Source of the DNA: Bigelowiella natans CCMP2755
Lineage: Eukaryota > Cercozoa > Chlorarachniophyceae
DNA: 32,330 nt
Assembly (NCBI GenBank): GCA_000320545.1
Contig: ADNK01001408.1
Coordinates: 1-32,330, forward strand
Reading direction: 5' to 3'
Position 1 is the first letter of the stretch; the number at the start of each line of letters is the position of its first letter. Below are positions 11,501 to 22,692 of this stretch, piece after piece. Position numbers and translations under genes: made by a program. The notes under the pieces were generated by a model that saw only the letters and a program-made list of their open reading frames with translations, was not told the DNA's origin and did no database searches.

Positions 11501-12948
11501 ATCCTTTCTTGTATCGACTTCTGTCTGAAGACTTTGGATTTTATCGTTGGATTCCCTCCGGAGGCTACGCTCTGATGCAGTTTTTGCCGCTAGTTGCTCC
11601 TCGGCCCATTTCGCGTTACTCTTTACCATCTCCAGTTGCGCCTTTAGTCTTTCTTTTTCCCCTTGAATGTTGTATTTCTCTGTTCTGACTTCTGCAATGT
11701 TGGTCTGTAATTCGCATACTTTCGTGTTCAGTTGGATGGTCTTTTCGGAGTAATTCTGAAAGAGGGGTAGAGGAGGGGGAGGGATTAGCGGGTGATTTCT
11801 AATTGGAGGAAGAAACAAAATCTGTTACAAAATGTAGACGAACCTTTAGCTCCCCTTGGAGCTTCTCAATTTCCAATGCTTGCTTAGAATTTGTACTCAG
11901 TAGATCACCCTTCTCTTTTGTAATGCCATCCGAAGCGAGCTTTTGCAAAACAAAAAAAGAAGGGATTGAGATGTTTCTCGTAGTACAACAAGCTCCAAAA
12001 ACTGTGGGTACCTTCTGCTGATCCAGTTCCTTTCGTACCCGAGAAATATTGTTTACGAGGGAGTCTACGGAACAACCAGTGTAAGTTCAACAAAAAGGAA
12101 AGGGGTCGTATCGTTCTTAAAAAATCTACCTGCTTTTAACTTGGAGTCTTGGTCCCGTTGATTTAGTAATTGGTTCTGTTGAAGAAGTTTTTGATTCTCC
12201 TTCGCTGCGTCCTAGAAGACACGGGCAGATGAAATTTAGTATCACAGTGCCGATTGCGCAATAAACAGTAGAACCTGGTACATCTTCTCGCATTCCTCAA
12301 TCTTAAGATCGAAATCTCTCCTTTCTGCCTCCGATTTCGCTCTCAGTTCCTCTATCTGACGAAGAAGAGTTCGGACAATGTCCTTCGTCTCGGCAGATAT
12401 TCCTTCCGTCACTTCAAGGAATCTTTCGGTAGACGCCACTGCCACAATCTGCACGATAAGTTATGATAGGAGTTATTGAATAATTATTGATTGATCCGCT
12501 ACGAGATCAAGAGGCTCACCGAGTCTGTATCATGTTGGCTAGGTTCTGGAAGCAAGGAGATTTCTTGAGACATCTCCTGGAAGGTGGATCCTACGGTTGA
12601 TCCTCTTGTTTGATCTGGTCCCGCACTAAAAAAAATACACACTATGCTCAACCACTTACTGTACATTTGATACGATTGTTAATAGTATAGATGAAATGGA
12701 AATCGTGTAAATGCATTCTTTATACGAACGGTGTAATTTTCAAAAATTAGATGTTACCCCGCGCTAGTCTCCTTTACATCTCCCCCTGTTCCTAACTGGC
12801 TTGAGTTCGATCTTTCTTGGATATCTGCCGATCCATCTATCGTATTATTAGTATCCCCTTGCTCCATGATAACCTGGGTAAATGGAGCCCCCTGTTCCCT
12901 GCTTTCTTTTGGATCTTCACCAGTCCCAAACGGCGGCCCGCCCTCCAT
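4976..12948 (-). CDS. TPR: TPR/MLP-type nuclear-basket nucleoporin
   Basis: TPR/Mlp proteins are long coiled-coil filaments of the nuclear pore basket, acting in mRNA export, surveillance and spindle-checkpoint tethering. Exons on the minus strand: 12948-12758, 12625-12520, 12448-12275, 12211-12130, 12064-12012, 11939-11844, 11755-9983, 9808-4976. All phases match, giving 2435 residues against 2363 for human TPR. Residues about 50-1500 are almost continuous heptad coiled coil. Two landmarks identify the family: VTKELVTFNSVEQLYSQYIR near residue 590, and the TPR_MLP1_2 signature WKERNRQLLDKYQMVD at residue 1411. From about 1620 the chain is low complexity: poly-Gln, Ala/Ser/Thr-rich, a Lys/Glu/Ala helix with a 33-residue duplication, then an acidic tail of about 400 residues. 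Human TPR also ends in an acidic tail. The start is the ATG with Met-Glu-Gly-Gly; no earlier start was needed. Stop is TAG. Confidence 0.92.
6290..6485 (-). repeat. 99-base in-frame tandem duplication in the TPR tail
   Basis: Two copies of a 33-residue unit built on LLAARQAALKKK / LLAAQQAALKKK followed by poly-Ala and KKAAEEAAAKK. On the plus strand, near-identical 24-base blocks start at 6348 and 6447, a period of 99 bases. Confidence 0.85.
7350..7381 (-). repeat. CAG tract encoding poly-Gln in TPR
   Basis: A pure CTG run on the plus strand reads CAG on the coding strand. It encodes 11 Gln at about residue 1640, at the change from coiled coil to low-complexity tail. Confidence 0.9.
8563..8594 (-). 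repeat. CAG tract encoding poly-Gln inside the TPR coiled coil
   Basis: A second pure CAG run encodes about 11 Gln near residue 1235, followed by a Pro/Ser/Thr-rich stretch that breaks the coiled coil. Confidence 0.9.
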
Positions 12949-13493
12949 GAACCTCAGTTTTTCAGAACGTCAGTCGTGCTTATCTTATTCTTTTCAAAAA
13001 TATATATCCTTGAAATTATGATGTGCGACAAGAAAATATTCTTGACGTATGTTTTTGAGAAAATAATATTTTTGCATACGTTGAGATTGCGATAGCTGAA
13101 GTGTGCTACACGAGCGCGTACTTTCCATGAACGAAGTTGCTGTCCCGTGAGTATATGATTCAATTAACGGAAAAAATTTCAATGTTTTCCCATGATATCA
13201 ATAACACAGCGTGCCTTGCATCATGCCAATTTTTTTCTCCTGAGAGATTGATCTTGAAATGAACTTTCCTAGATGAACAAATTCCATTGGATTTCTGATT
13301 TCTTATTTCATTTAATTCATCTTAAATTATCAACTTTCATGCATGGTGTGTCTCGGTGCAAAATCTTGCCTGGCACAAAGACCATTGTACGATTCGAAAT
13401 CCTCTAAATTCTGCAACAAAGACAACAGTAAATTCGAGAGATTCTTTCATTCTTAGAACGCCATCTGATCGATGACGGCCGGTGGTCGGAGTT
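12949..13493. promoter_or_regulatory. Divergent promoter region between TPR and KDM8-like genes
   Basis: These 545 bases separate the two divergent start codons and hold no supported gene. They are AT-rich in the middle, with TATATAT at about 13001-13007, but I cannot assign a core promoter element to either gene. Promoter function is inferred from gene orientation only. Confidence 0.5.
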
Positions 13494-15134
13494 ATGAGAG
13501 CATTTCCTCTCGTGGTCCTCCCATTGCTACTATTTTCTTTCCATGTACTCCTTCTCTCCTCCTTTAGAGAGAAAGCTCTGTGCTCCCGAAGTTTGGTATT
13601 GGGAGGGAAGAGGAGGGCAGCGCTTAAAAAAGGCCTCCTGTCTCATTCGAATGGCTTCGAATTCCTGAACCTTATGGGCGACGCTCTGGAATTTCAGAAC
13701 GACGCTGAAGCAGTATCAAAGGCAGAGAAACTTGCGTGGGATGCTATTCACGAGCCTACCGATCAGGTATAAATTAACACATAGCCCGACTCTATTTTCA
13801 TAAACTCTCCATGCAGATCATCCAGTGGCGGCTGGCATATAGCTTGGCAGCAGTAGCCGGAGCCCGAATTTTTTTGGATTCAAATAGGATAAACGACTCA
13901 TCGATACTACAGCATCGAATGGTGCTTCGCCGTTTGGATGTAGCGTTGATGATTGGGCATCCCACAATGTATTCGAGGATTCACAGACTTATTTTGGAAA
14001 TTAAAAATTTTCTACCGGAGGTTGATTTCCCTTTGATTTCAACCTCTTCCTTCGAGAATCAAAGTTCTATTTCGTCACCATATGCTCTTAAAGTTCCCGT
14101 TGAGAGAGAACCGCCATCACAGAGTCACTTCTACAAGCATGTATTCAATAAGCAGCCTGTTCTTATCCAACGAGCTATGCAGGATTGGCCTGCATTAAAG
14201 CCAGGAAGTGTTCAAAGTTGGTCAGGATTCCAAAGAATTCTCAAAATTGCAGGCCATCGTACCGTTCCTGTAGAGGTTAGACTCAATGAGACAACATATT
14301 TTGTTCTCTGAGAGTATTTTTGTAGGTGGGTCGGCATTATATGTGCACAAATTGGACACTTAAGTTGATGCCACTGCAAGAGTATTTTCGAAGGTCTGCC
14401 TTCAGGATAAAAATGCATTTTGGTACCTGGAATACTATCGAATTTTATGTAACACATACATAGGCATGTGCTGAATGGATCCACCACGAACACTGCGGCA
14501 AAAGGGGGCGTCACTGGTTACGTAGCACAGCATGAACTCTTCAAACAAGTTCCTGAATTATGCTCAGACGTAAGAATTCCGGAGTATTGTGCCGTGGAGC
14601 CTAGGAATAACGATGGAGAGGAAGTTCAAGTGAATGTTTGGCTTGGGCCCTCGGGAACAACTACACCATTACACTATGATCGGTTTGTGACATTCTGATG
14701 TAAAATTGGAAGCTTTTTGACATCTACATCTCTCAGGTATCACAATTTCCTGTGCCAAGTTCTTGGTGAAAAGAAGATTACAATGTAGCTTACATACTTA
14801 GGTTATTCAAATGTGATATTTCACACCTTGTAAATTAGGTTCGCCCCAAATAGTTCCAGTTACCTTCATCCTTGTAAGCCGCCATTGAATAATACCAGTC
14901 AGGTTGTTGACATATAAGCATCAAGCTGCATTTGACACTACTCGCTGATTCTGATACATGATGTCCAATTTTAAGGTGGATCCTTACTCTCCAGGGAGAT
15001 ATTCGGATGTTTTGAAACAACCTCATTGGGAGGTGACTTTGCATCCGGGAGAGATGCTGTACATTCCACCAGGATGGTGGCATCATGTTCAGAGCAAGAG
15101 TGCTTCCGCGAGTGTTAATTTTTGGTGGCTTTGA
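13494..15134 (+). CDS. KDM8: KDM8/JMJD5-type JmjC 2-oxoglutarate oxygenase
   Basis: JMJD5-type enzymes are Fe(II)/2-oxoglutarate oxygenases with reported arginyl-hydroxylase activity. Exons: 13494-13766, 13817-14275, 14326-14393, 14464-14682, 14737-14784, 14839-14902, 14976-15134, phases consistent, 429 residues (human 416). Residues 61-170 match the helical N-terminal region of JMJD5. The JmjC part shows [58 protein letters not shown] and the closing VNFWW. The iron ligands are visible: His337-x-Asp339 in PLHYD and distal His413 in WWHH. Unusually, the protein opens with about 25 hydrophobic residues ([16 protein letters not shown]...) and then a basic, Ser/Ala-rich stretch, which looks like a signal peptide or membrane anchor. 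The ATG at 13494 is the first in frame; a later start would remove the leader. Exact substrate is unknown. Confidence 0.9.
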
Positions 15135-15872
15135 TTGAGAAACGAAGAGAAACATGTTCAGAATATGTTTTTGTAGGCATGGTTGTCTTCTGAAATGAAT
15201 ATGTGAATCATCATGTAATCGATTCAACAATTCCTCTTGTTCACCTCTCCCTTGCTCTCTGTGCGCTTGCATGTCGTCAAATGCTGCGCTGCAATGACAC
15301 ACAGTGTGTCAATCAAAAGCACCCATCGCAGGCATTTTCTAGCACCAGGATCTCATCAGTTACTTATTTTCCAACTTGCACGCCTATGGCCTCTGGAGAA
15401 CGTCATTGTTTTAACGTCCAGGAAGAAGAAGAATCTGTCTCTGTGGAGTTTTCAAAAAATCAAAAAAACAGTGAAGAAAATCCACCCTGCTGGCTAGCTG
15501 GCCTAGCACCACAGCTGTGAGAGAGGCGCAGACATTTTTGAACACGTGATTCCAAGCGGCTCATGCACTGTGAGACTCATCATCGCTCTTGCAGACCCAG
15601 CGTGCAACCCATTTCGATGCATCGAAGACATCGATTGGCATGCTGACAAAACTTGATCTGAACTACACGCAACACGCACGCACGCAACTGAGCGAACCGA
15701 GCTGGAGCGCACTCTGCCAGAATCAACGTCCCATTCACGCCGTTGAAGGCAATCTGACAAACCCCATCCGAACATGGAATCGTTCCATTGATTTGGTGCC
15801 CGCCTTTGCTCTTGCTTGCTTGCCTGTGCATTCCAGCATTGAGCGTGCGGGCGAAGAAAGAGAAGAAGTGAC

Positions 15873-15907
15873 AAGAAGAAGAAGAAGAAGAAGAAGAAGA
15901 AGAAGAA
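15873..15907 (+). repeat. (AAG)n microsatellite
   Basis: Eleven or so AAG units, purine-only strand. Confidence 0.9.
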
Positions 15908-16186
15908 CCCCAGCTGCCTCCTCCAAATCTAGCGAGCAGACAAATGCGAGCCCCTTTTGACTGCTTCATCTTCTTCAATCATCGCGTTCCTTTTCCGTCG
16001 ATGGAATTCCGGATGTGGCGCACTTCAGCGAGCAAGTGGGTGAGCAATTCAATGAATGAATGAACAAATGAATTCCAATGGCAGTTGAAAGTTTCATCGG
16101 ATTCGTCAAGATTTGAGATTCAAGATTCATTCGACATTCTGACGAGATGTCAACTCCTCCACCCTCCACAAATCGAAGGAACGTGG

Positions 16187-16219
16187 AACAATGAACAATG
16201 AACAATGAACAATGAACAA
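16187..16219 (+). repeat. Tandem repeat of AACAATG
   Basis: Four to five head-to-tail copies of a 7-base unit, about 175 bases before the proposed ThrRS start. Confidence 0.9.
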
Positions 16220-16394
16220 AGCGTTGATCAAATCTACGTGCGCCAGAACCACGTGGAGCATTTTTCTCTTGGAAGACCGACCAACATTCGTTGCGAGGAA
16301 ATCCGAAGAAATCTCGGAGAAACTTGCCTTCGCGTTTGTGCGCGATTCTTTCTCGGCTTTTTTGATCGCCAAGCTCGGACAATAATACCGAGAA

Positions 16395-19198
16395 ATGCGA
16401 AATGAAGGTAATTTCTTACAGAAGTGCACCGTTTGTGTTGTCGTAATTGAAAACGGGGAAACAATATTTCATCTGGCATTTCAGTAGGTCCACACCCCCC
16501 GTCTACACTGACACCCCGTACAATTTCGATTAGCGTGTTTTTTCGAAAGAATTTTCTCGACAATAAACACCCATTGAGATCACCGTGTAATTTTCCCTTG
16601 ATGTCCCTTGCAAACAACAAATCAACTTTGCTGGGCTGTGAGGTTTGTGTGGGGTGTGTACATGCTTCGCTCATTGACTGCGAATTCAAGTGGTTTCCAC
16701 AATGGTCACATTCACATGTGACGATTGCCTTTACACAAATAATATCAAAATATAAGAATTTTGGAAAATTGCTGAAATGAAGCGTCCATCTGATCCTGTT
16801 GCTCGCATTAATTGCAGGGACAAAATCGGAGACCATTGTGCGAATGTCGAACGAGGCCACCGCCGCCGCTGCCGCTGTCCCCAAAGAGGGGACTCCTACC
16901 AAAAAATCCTCCAAAAATCCAAAAGGAAATAAGAAAAACATGGTGGTGGAGGAGCTGCCCGAGTTTGTCGACCACCGTATAAAAGTTTGGGACGAACTGT
17001 ACAAGAAGCAGTCGGAGATGTTGGCAGCCAAGCCCGATGAAGACATCAAAATCACTCTCCCCAACGGCAACGAAGTAGAGGGGAAGGCTTGGAAGACTAC
17101 GCCGTATGACGTGGCCATGGGCATCTCTCCAGGCCTCGCACGAGCATCGATTGTTGCAAAAGTCAACGAAAAGGTGTGGGACATGACGAGGCCGCTCGAA
17201 GCCGACTGCAGCCTGGAATTGTGTAAGTTCGACTCTGAGGACGGGTCATATACCTTCTGGCACTCTTCCGCACATATCCTAGGTGAGGCATTGGAGCTCA
17301 AATACGGGTGCAAGCTTACGGTCGGCCCCCCCACAAACGACAGGAAGGGATTCTATTACGACGCCTACATGGACGGCTCCAAGCAGGGAAACATCAGTGA
17401 GAAGGACTTTAAGGAGCTCGAGAAGAGAGTGCAAAAGATCGTAAAGAGCAAGCAGCCGTTCAATCGTCTTGTAATGAAGAAGGAAGAAGCTCTTGAGATG
17501 TTCAAATTCAACAAATTCAAGAAGATCCTGATAAACGAGAAGGTAGCGGACGGTACCACCTGCACGGCATACAGGTGCGGGCCTTTGATTGACCTTTGCA
17601 CGGGGCCTCACATCCCAACCACGGGTCTTGTAAAAGCCTTTGCTCTCACGAAAAACTCAGCTGCTTACTGGAAGGGTGACGCCAAGAATGACTCTGTACA
17701 GAGGGTGTACGGCGTGTCTTTCCCAGATAAGAAGTCGATGAAGCAGCATCTACGCCTTCTCAAAGAAGCTGCCGAACGCGACCATCGTAAAATCGGAGCT
17801 GAACAGAAACTCTTCTTCTTCGACATAATGTCCCCTGGTTCGTGTTTTTTCCTTCCACACGGAGCGAGAATTTACAACAAGCTGGTCTCCTTTATCAGAC
17901 GGTGCTACAGGGAACGCGGTTTCGATGAGGTCATCACGCCTAATATCTTCAACTGCGAGCTCTGGAAGACTTCTGGTCACTATCAAAACTATCGAGATGA
18001 CATGTTTCTATTCGAGACCGCTGATAAGGAGGAGTACGGCATGAAGCCAATGAACTGCCCTGGCCACTGCCTCATGTTCAGGCATACTGCGCGCTCCTAC
18101 AAGGACCTTCCGATGCGTTTCGCCGATTTCGGCGTGCTTCATCGCAATGAAAAGAGTGGATCTCTTACGGGCCTCACGCGTGTGCGGCGATTCCAGCAGG
18201 ATGACGCTCACATCTTCTGCGCCAAAGACCAGATCTTCCAGGAAGTGAAAGGTGCCCTTGAGTTCATGAAGTATGTGTACGATGCGATGGGCTTCACATT
18301 CCACTTAAACCTGTCCACTCGACCGGACAAATACGTCGGTGAGATCAAGGTGTGGGATGAGGCGGAGAAGCAGCTCCAGAAGGTGCTCGAGACCTTCTGC
18401 AGCGAACACAAGATGAAGTGGGCAACTGATGCAGGAGGCGGAGCGTTCTATGGTAGTAACATCCATCAACAGCGAATTTATGTCGACAATATTGAGGCAA
18501 GGAGCGAAAGGGGGGAGGAGGAGAGAGAGGCTGAGGACAAAGCACGATAATGGTGCCTCGGTTAAATATTTAATTATAGATATTAAGGTGTATTTTGAAT
18601 TATAAAAATAAGAGAAGAGTACGGAATGCGATGTTGGGTTCCGCTTGATCCTTTTCCTTCTAACCAATTACTAGGCCCCAAGATCGATATTCAACTGGAA
18701 GATGCGTTGAAGCGGAGACACCAGTGTGCAACTGTACAGCTGGACTTTCAGCTGCCTAAACGCTTCGGACTCAAGTTCAAGCGATCGAACGAGTGCATAG
18801 AGGAGCCTGTTATAGTACACCGAGCTATCTTGGGTTCAGTAGAGCGAATGATGGCCGTACTAATAGAGCAGTGGGGCGGTAAATGGCCGCTCTGGCTATC
18901 TCCAAGGCAAGTTTGCATTGTCCCCATCGCGCCTGAGCTTATCGAGTACGCCGAGAAAGTTGGCAAGATTCTTCACGACCGAGGGTTCTACGTAGATGTC
19001 GACTCTTCCAAACTCCAGTTCAAGAAGAAAATAGCGCTCGCTGCCACGTCGAAGACGAACTATGTCCTGGTCGTAGGAGGGAAGGAGGCAGCTGCTTCGT
19101 CTGTCAATGTCCGCACGCGAGAAAATAAAATTATCGGTGCAATGACCATTGAGGATTTCATAGGACGAATGCAAGATGAGATTAAGGAATTTAAGTGA
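16395..19198 (+). CDS. TARS1: Threonyl-tRNA synthetase, cytosolic eukaryotic type
   Basis: It charges tRNA-Thr with threonine using ATP. Proposed exons: 16395-16407, 16818-18452, 18675-19198, giving 723 residues. Domains in order: TGS domain (KITLPNGNEVEGKAW, near residue 75), editing domain with HSSAH (about 153) and YRCGPLIDLCTGPH (about 256), class II catalytic core with MNCPGHCLMF, motif 2 (RNEKSGSLTGLTRVRRF, about 446), AFYGPKIDIQ, motif 3 (VIVHRAILGSVERM, about 592), and an anticodon-binding domain at the C-terminus. The 222-base intron splits the Gly codon of AFYG-PKID. The first exon is tentative: its 13 bases (ATG plus three codons and one base) end in a good donor, G|GTAATTTC, and fit the phase of the acceptor at 16816-16817. 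Without it, translation would start at ATG 16844 (MSNEATAAAA). The TGS and editing domains mark the cytosolic type. Confidence 0.95.
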
Positions 19199-21012
19199 TA
19201 ATGAGCTGAGAAGGATTAAGTTGGCAGGTATATGAGAAAAGAAAATGTTTACGCTCGAGAATACAGCTCTCACACATACAAAGCTGCTGCATCACACGCA
19301 TCATTAAGGGTGGTTGCAATCAGCTTGCAGATTACTATGTTGCATGTTTATTTTCATGTCTTGTGTCTGTAGTGAAACACTGCTGCAACATGCACATACT
19401 TCTGATGCAAGTTGGGCCAACGCAAGGTTGGCGTTATGAGTTGCTTGCTGTGAATCATTTGAACATTTTCATCAATCTCATGCTGACAAGCTAGCAAGGT
19501 GTTTGCAGGGAAAATCTCTTGAAACACAGTTGCATCTGCGTTGGCATGAAACCAAATGAAACGCTGCGCTTTGAATGCCATCAGCACGTGCTCGTGCACA
19601 GTGCAAAAATCTAGAAATGAATGCATGTGCGTGACGTGTGCACACGTGCACGTGCGCAGCATGGCAACGCATCATCAATGCATCCCTGAGACAGAATGGC
19701 GCGGCGTGCAACAACCACTGGAACAATGAGCACATCTAGACATGCAGCTAGACAGGAAGACCACAGGAATGAATGAGGTTCATCTGACTTGCTGGCTAGC
19801 TGGCTTGTGTGCAGCTGAAACTTGATTTCATTGACGGAAACTGCCGCACCCACCCTGACGGAGTGCACATGCACGTCGCCCTCGTCAGCGGCGCATGCCA
19901 ATGCCAGCAATCTAGCAATGGGGACGTGCCGAGCGCACGCTTGCTCTCAGCTGACGATGACGAGTTGCAGAGACGTGGCCCTGCCGATGGGGGACCTGCT
20001 CTGACTCTGCACGCTAGCACGGGACCCGCCGAGACAGCGATCCACGATTTTGTCGTCCTGGGCTAGCTGTCCATGGTTGTGCTGCAACTGAATCGAAGGA
20101 GCACACGAAACCAGGAAAGACACTCAAGCGTGCCGAAGAGAAGTGGCACAGAAAGAAAGAGAGAAATGAAGAAGTCTTTTGCACGGAGCGGTTGAAGGGA
20201 TCGTGGGACACGGTGATTCATCCGTGCAAGAAGGAAGAAGTGAAAAAAGTGAAACAAGTGCTTCGACATGAGCAGTTGATGTTGAGAGGACCATCTAGAC
20301 CATGGAGACAACGCTGAGTCGTCCGTGCCTGTTCTCAATCAAAGAAAGAAGACACTTGCCAAAAAAAACAAACAAACAAACAAACGTGATGAAGAACTGC
20401 ACTTCCAAAACATTGCACGACACTTGCAAAGCACGAACAGTGCCTCTAACTAGCTTCAGTGTGCAGGACTGGATTTGTCGACATCCACTAGCGTTGATTT
20501 CAAACGGCCATCTCGAAGCAGGAATCTGTGTGGTTCGGATTAGGTGAAAACCCGGAGAAACTTTGTCATGTTTGTTTGTTGTTGCTTCTTTTGATCGTGC
20601 ACACTTTTCTCACCTTTTTTTGTGTTCCTTCTCCTGGTCTTCTTTTGGTAGGGAAGACTTCCAATCAACCTCATCATTGGTTTCGGTGAAAACAGCCAAA
20701 TTGCTTGCACATGTTACGTTCGTTATTATCTTTGCGGTATTGAATATTATGCTGCATTAGATACCAGAGTAAGATCATCCATGCGCTACATTGCCGCTGC
20801 GTAGGTTTCTGGAAGTTTTGGTAATTTGAGGTATTTGGAATTTGCCGTAAGAGCATAACGCCTTCTGTTTTGGAAATTCGGGGAAGACTTGCGTCCCCGA
20901 TATTTCTGAAGAGGGATCGAATACTAGGGTTCACGTCGCCCATAAGCGGATTTTCGCACATGATCCTGGCATTTTTGTTGTCGCCGCAGGTAATTCGCCT
21001 GTCATTGCACTA
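19199..21012. other. Gene-free stretch upstream of the nucleotidyltransferase-like gene
   Basis: No convincing exon was found. From 19350 to 20560 the sequence is rich in GTGCAC and GCTAGC words and open frames occur on both strands without domains. A (CAAA)n run lies at 20361-20385. The stretch ending TTGTCGCCGCAG at 20989 resembles a splice acceptor, so a 5' UTR exon or short coding exon of the downstream gene may lie in 20560-20900. Confidence 0.5.
20361..20385 (+). repeat. (CAAA)n microsatellite
   Basis: Poly-A leading into about five CAAA units. Confidence 0.85.
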
Positions 21013-22692
21013 ATGATTCCCAAACTTCACGCACCCCCCTGCCACATCAAAATGGGATCTCTTACCTCGCAACTAGATGATACGATACGTGCCAAGTTCG
21101 CGCGCGAGGACGCCATCAAAGCCATGAACAAAATTCAGGGATTTGATGTTGTCATTGTATGCTGCACATCTTCCTCGCAGGCATCTTATTGGCAGAAGCG
21201 TCTCGAAGAATCTAAAGGATTCATTGCTCCAAAGAACGCACGCGTATTCGCTGTGGAAGAGGATTGGAAAGATGGAGGAGCTGGCAATGGTTTAGGAACT
21301 CTCTACGCATGGAAGAAGGCGTGCGATATGGACAAGAGCCTTGACGCTGACCTCAAAGCTGGGAGTATCTCTGTTGGCCTCTACCACACAGCTGGAAAAG
21401 GCACCCGTCTGGCTCCTCTTCCCGGGTCAGAGTGCAACAACAAACCTGCTGTAAAGCTTCCTGCCGTAATCAAAACCGATAAAGATGTCTTCCCGCTCAC
21501 CATTTTAGAAGCTGTCATTAAGCAAACAGGCGTGTACGCTAGCTCCAGGAAGGGTCGACTCTCTGTGTTCTGGGGAGATCAAGTCTTCATTCCTTCAGTG
21601 CCAACCAAATACACTCCCACCCACCACGCCGACATTCTCGCACGCCTTGGACCTATGCCTGATCAAGCGACTTATAACAAGGAGGGGCTCTTCAACTACG
21701 GGCTGATCTGTGTCGAGAAAAGCGGAGACGCTAAGCAAATCGAAAAAGTGTCGTATGAGACCGCTGTTGGAATCGGAACCTTTGAAAAGGTCGGGACCTC
21801 CGTCGGCTCATTCAGCGTCTCCTCTGCGATGCTGGGATGTCTGATGGACACGTTCTCTGGGGAGCTGAAGAGCAAGAGTTCGAAGATGGACACAGATCCC
21901 CACTTCTGGATGCCTCTGACCCTGCCGAAGGATGTGTACACCGACTTCATGCTCAAGAAGGGCGAGTTCGACTCCAAGGAAGCTTCGAACGCCCACTACG
22001 AGCGCATTGAAGGTATTAAGGCAAAGCTCGACAAAGTCGAGCCTAACGGAAAGTACTTCGGTGCTGTTGATGTCGGTAAGGATGCATATTGGTGGGACTA
22101 TGGCCAGGTGAGTCTTTACATGGAGAACAACCTCAAATTGCTCAAGGCTAGCACGGACGCTGAGAAGGACGAGTCATCGGCTATGAAGACGTTCCTTGGC
22201 CTTGATAGCAAGAGTAACGCAGCGACTGGTTCCTTGAAGGCTGTAAACTGCTGTGTGTCCGATATAACCGTTGCGAGTGCATCTACCGCAAGCAACTCTG
22301 TACTCTCGTCTGTAAATGCGACGACGCTCGAAGTACAGGATTCAATATTGGTGAATGTCACTGCTAAGAATATCAAGTGTAAGAACTGCCTGCTCTACAA
22401 CGTCGCCGACAAGGGAGACCTCTCTATGGGGGATGGCGAGATCCTCGTCGGCATCACCCTGGAGGGTAAGTCGTTCATCATGAAGTCGAAGTTCAATGTA
22501 TGCGGGAAGAAGAACTGGAAGAAGTGGACCAAAGCTGGCTCGATGACCGACGGAGATCTTCAGATGGTGAAGAAGAACCCGCACACATTCCAAGAGATAT
22601 ACAACCTAAACAAGACGGCCGACGTCGGGAAGATCAAAGCTGCAGTGACGAAGCAATTTGCAGAAGCAAAGAAGGCATGCCTCAAGGCTTGA
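21013..22692 (+). CDS. Nucleotidyltransferase-like protein with putative beta-helix C-terminus
   Basis: A single uninterrupted frame of 559 residues ending in TGA. The Gly-rich loop TAGKGTRLAPLPG (about residues 126-138) followed by NNKPAVKLP resembles the nucleotide-binding loop and Lys motif of sugar-1-phosphate nucleotidyltransferases. A second Gly-rich segment, GGAGNGLGTLYAW, precedes it, and WGDQVF near residue 187 resembles the metal-binding GD motif. Residues about 410-510 show short repeated beta-type units (TTLEVQDSILVNV, NIKCKNCLLYNV), as in left-handed beta-helix tails. I infer NTP + sugar-1-phosphate to NDP-sugar chemistry but cannot name the sugar or family; it is not a textbook UGP or GDP-mannose enzyme. 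The start may be 21013 or the better-placed ATG at 21052 (AAAATGG context). There is no signal peptide. Real coding status is certain; function is moderate. Confidence 0.7.
   Translation: MIPKLHAPPCHIKMGSLTSQLDDTIRAKFAREDAIKAMNKIQGFDVVIVCCTSSSQASYWQKRLEESKGFIAPKNARVFAVEEDWKDGGAGNGLGTLYAWKKACDMDKSLDADLKAGSISVGLYHTAGKGTRLAPLPGSECNNKPAVKLPAVIKTDKDVFPLTILEAVIKQTGVYASSRKGRLSVFWGDQVFIPSVPTKYTPTHHADILARLGPMPDQATYNKEGLFNYGLICVEKSGDAKQIEKVSYETAVGIGTFEKVGTSVGSFSVSSAMLGCLMDTFSGELKSKSSKMDTDPHFWMPLTLPKDVYTDFMLKKGEFDSKEASNAHYERIEGIKAKLDKVEPNGKYFGAVDVGKDAYWWDYGQVSLYMENNLKLLKASTDAEKDESSAMKTFLGLDSKSNAATGSLKAVNCCVSDITVASASTASNSVLSSVNATTLEVQDSILVNVTAKNIKCKNCLLYNVADKGDLSMGDGEILVGITLEGKSFIMKSKFNVCGKKNWKKWTKAGSMTDGDLQMVKKNPHTFQEIYNLNKTADVGKIKAAVTKQFAEAKKACLKA

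Larger units (their letters stand above)
15135..16394. other. Gene-free stretch with short repeats
   Basis: Small open frames on both strands lack recognisable domains. The stretch holds a GAA tract (15873-15907) and a 7-base tandem repeat (16187-16219). The last part is probably the 5' UTR and promoter of the threonyl-tRNA synthetase gene. Confidence 0.55.

Noticed and set aside
15589-15960. 123-codon plus-strand frame and antisense partners
   Set aside because: Ends in the (AAG)n tract as poly-Arg; no domain and no splice support.
16187-16219. Short tandem repeat as a CRISPR array
   Set aside because: The units are 7 bases and contiguous, with no spacers, and the genome is eukaryotic.
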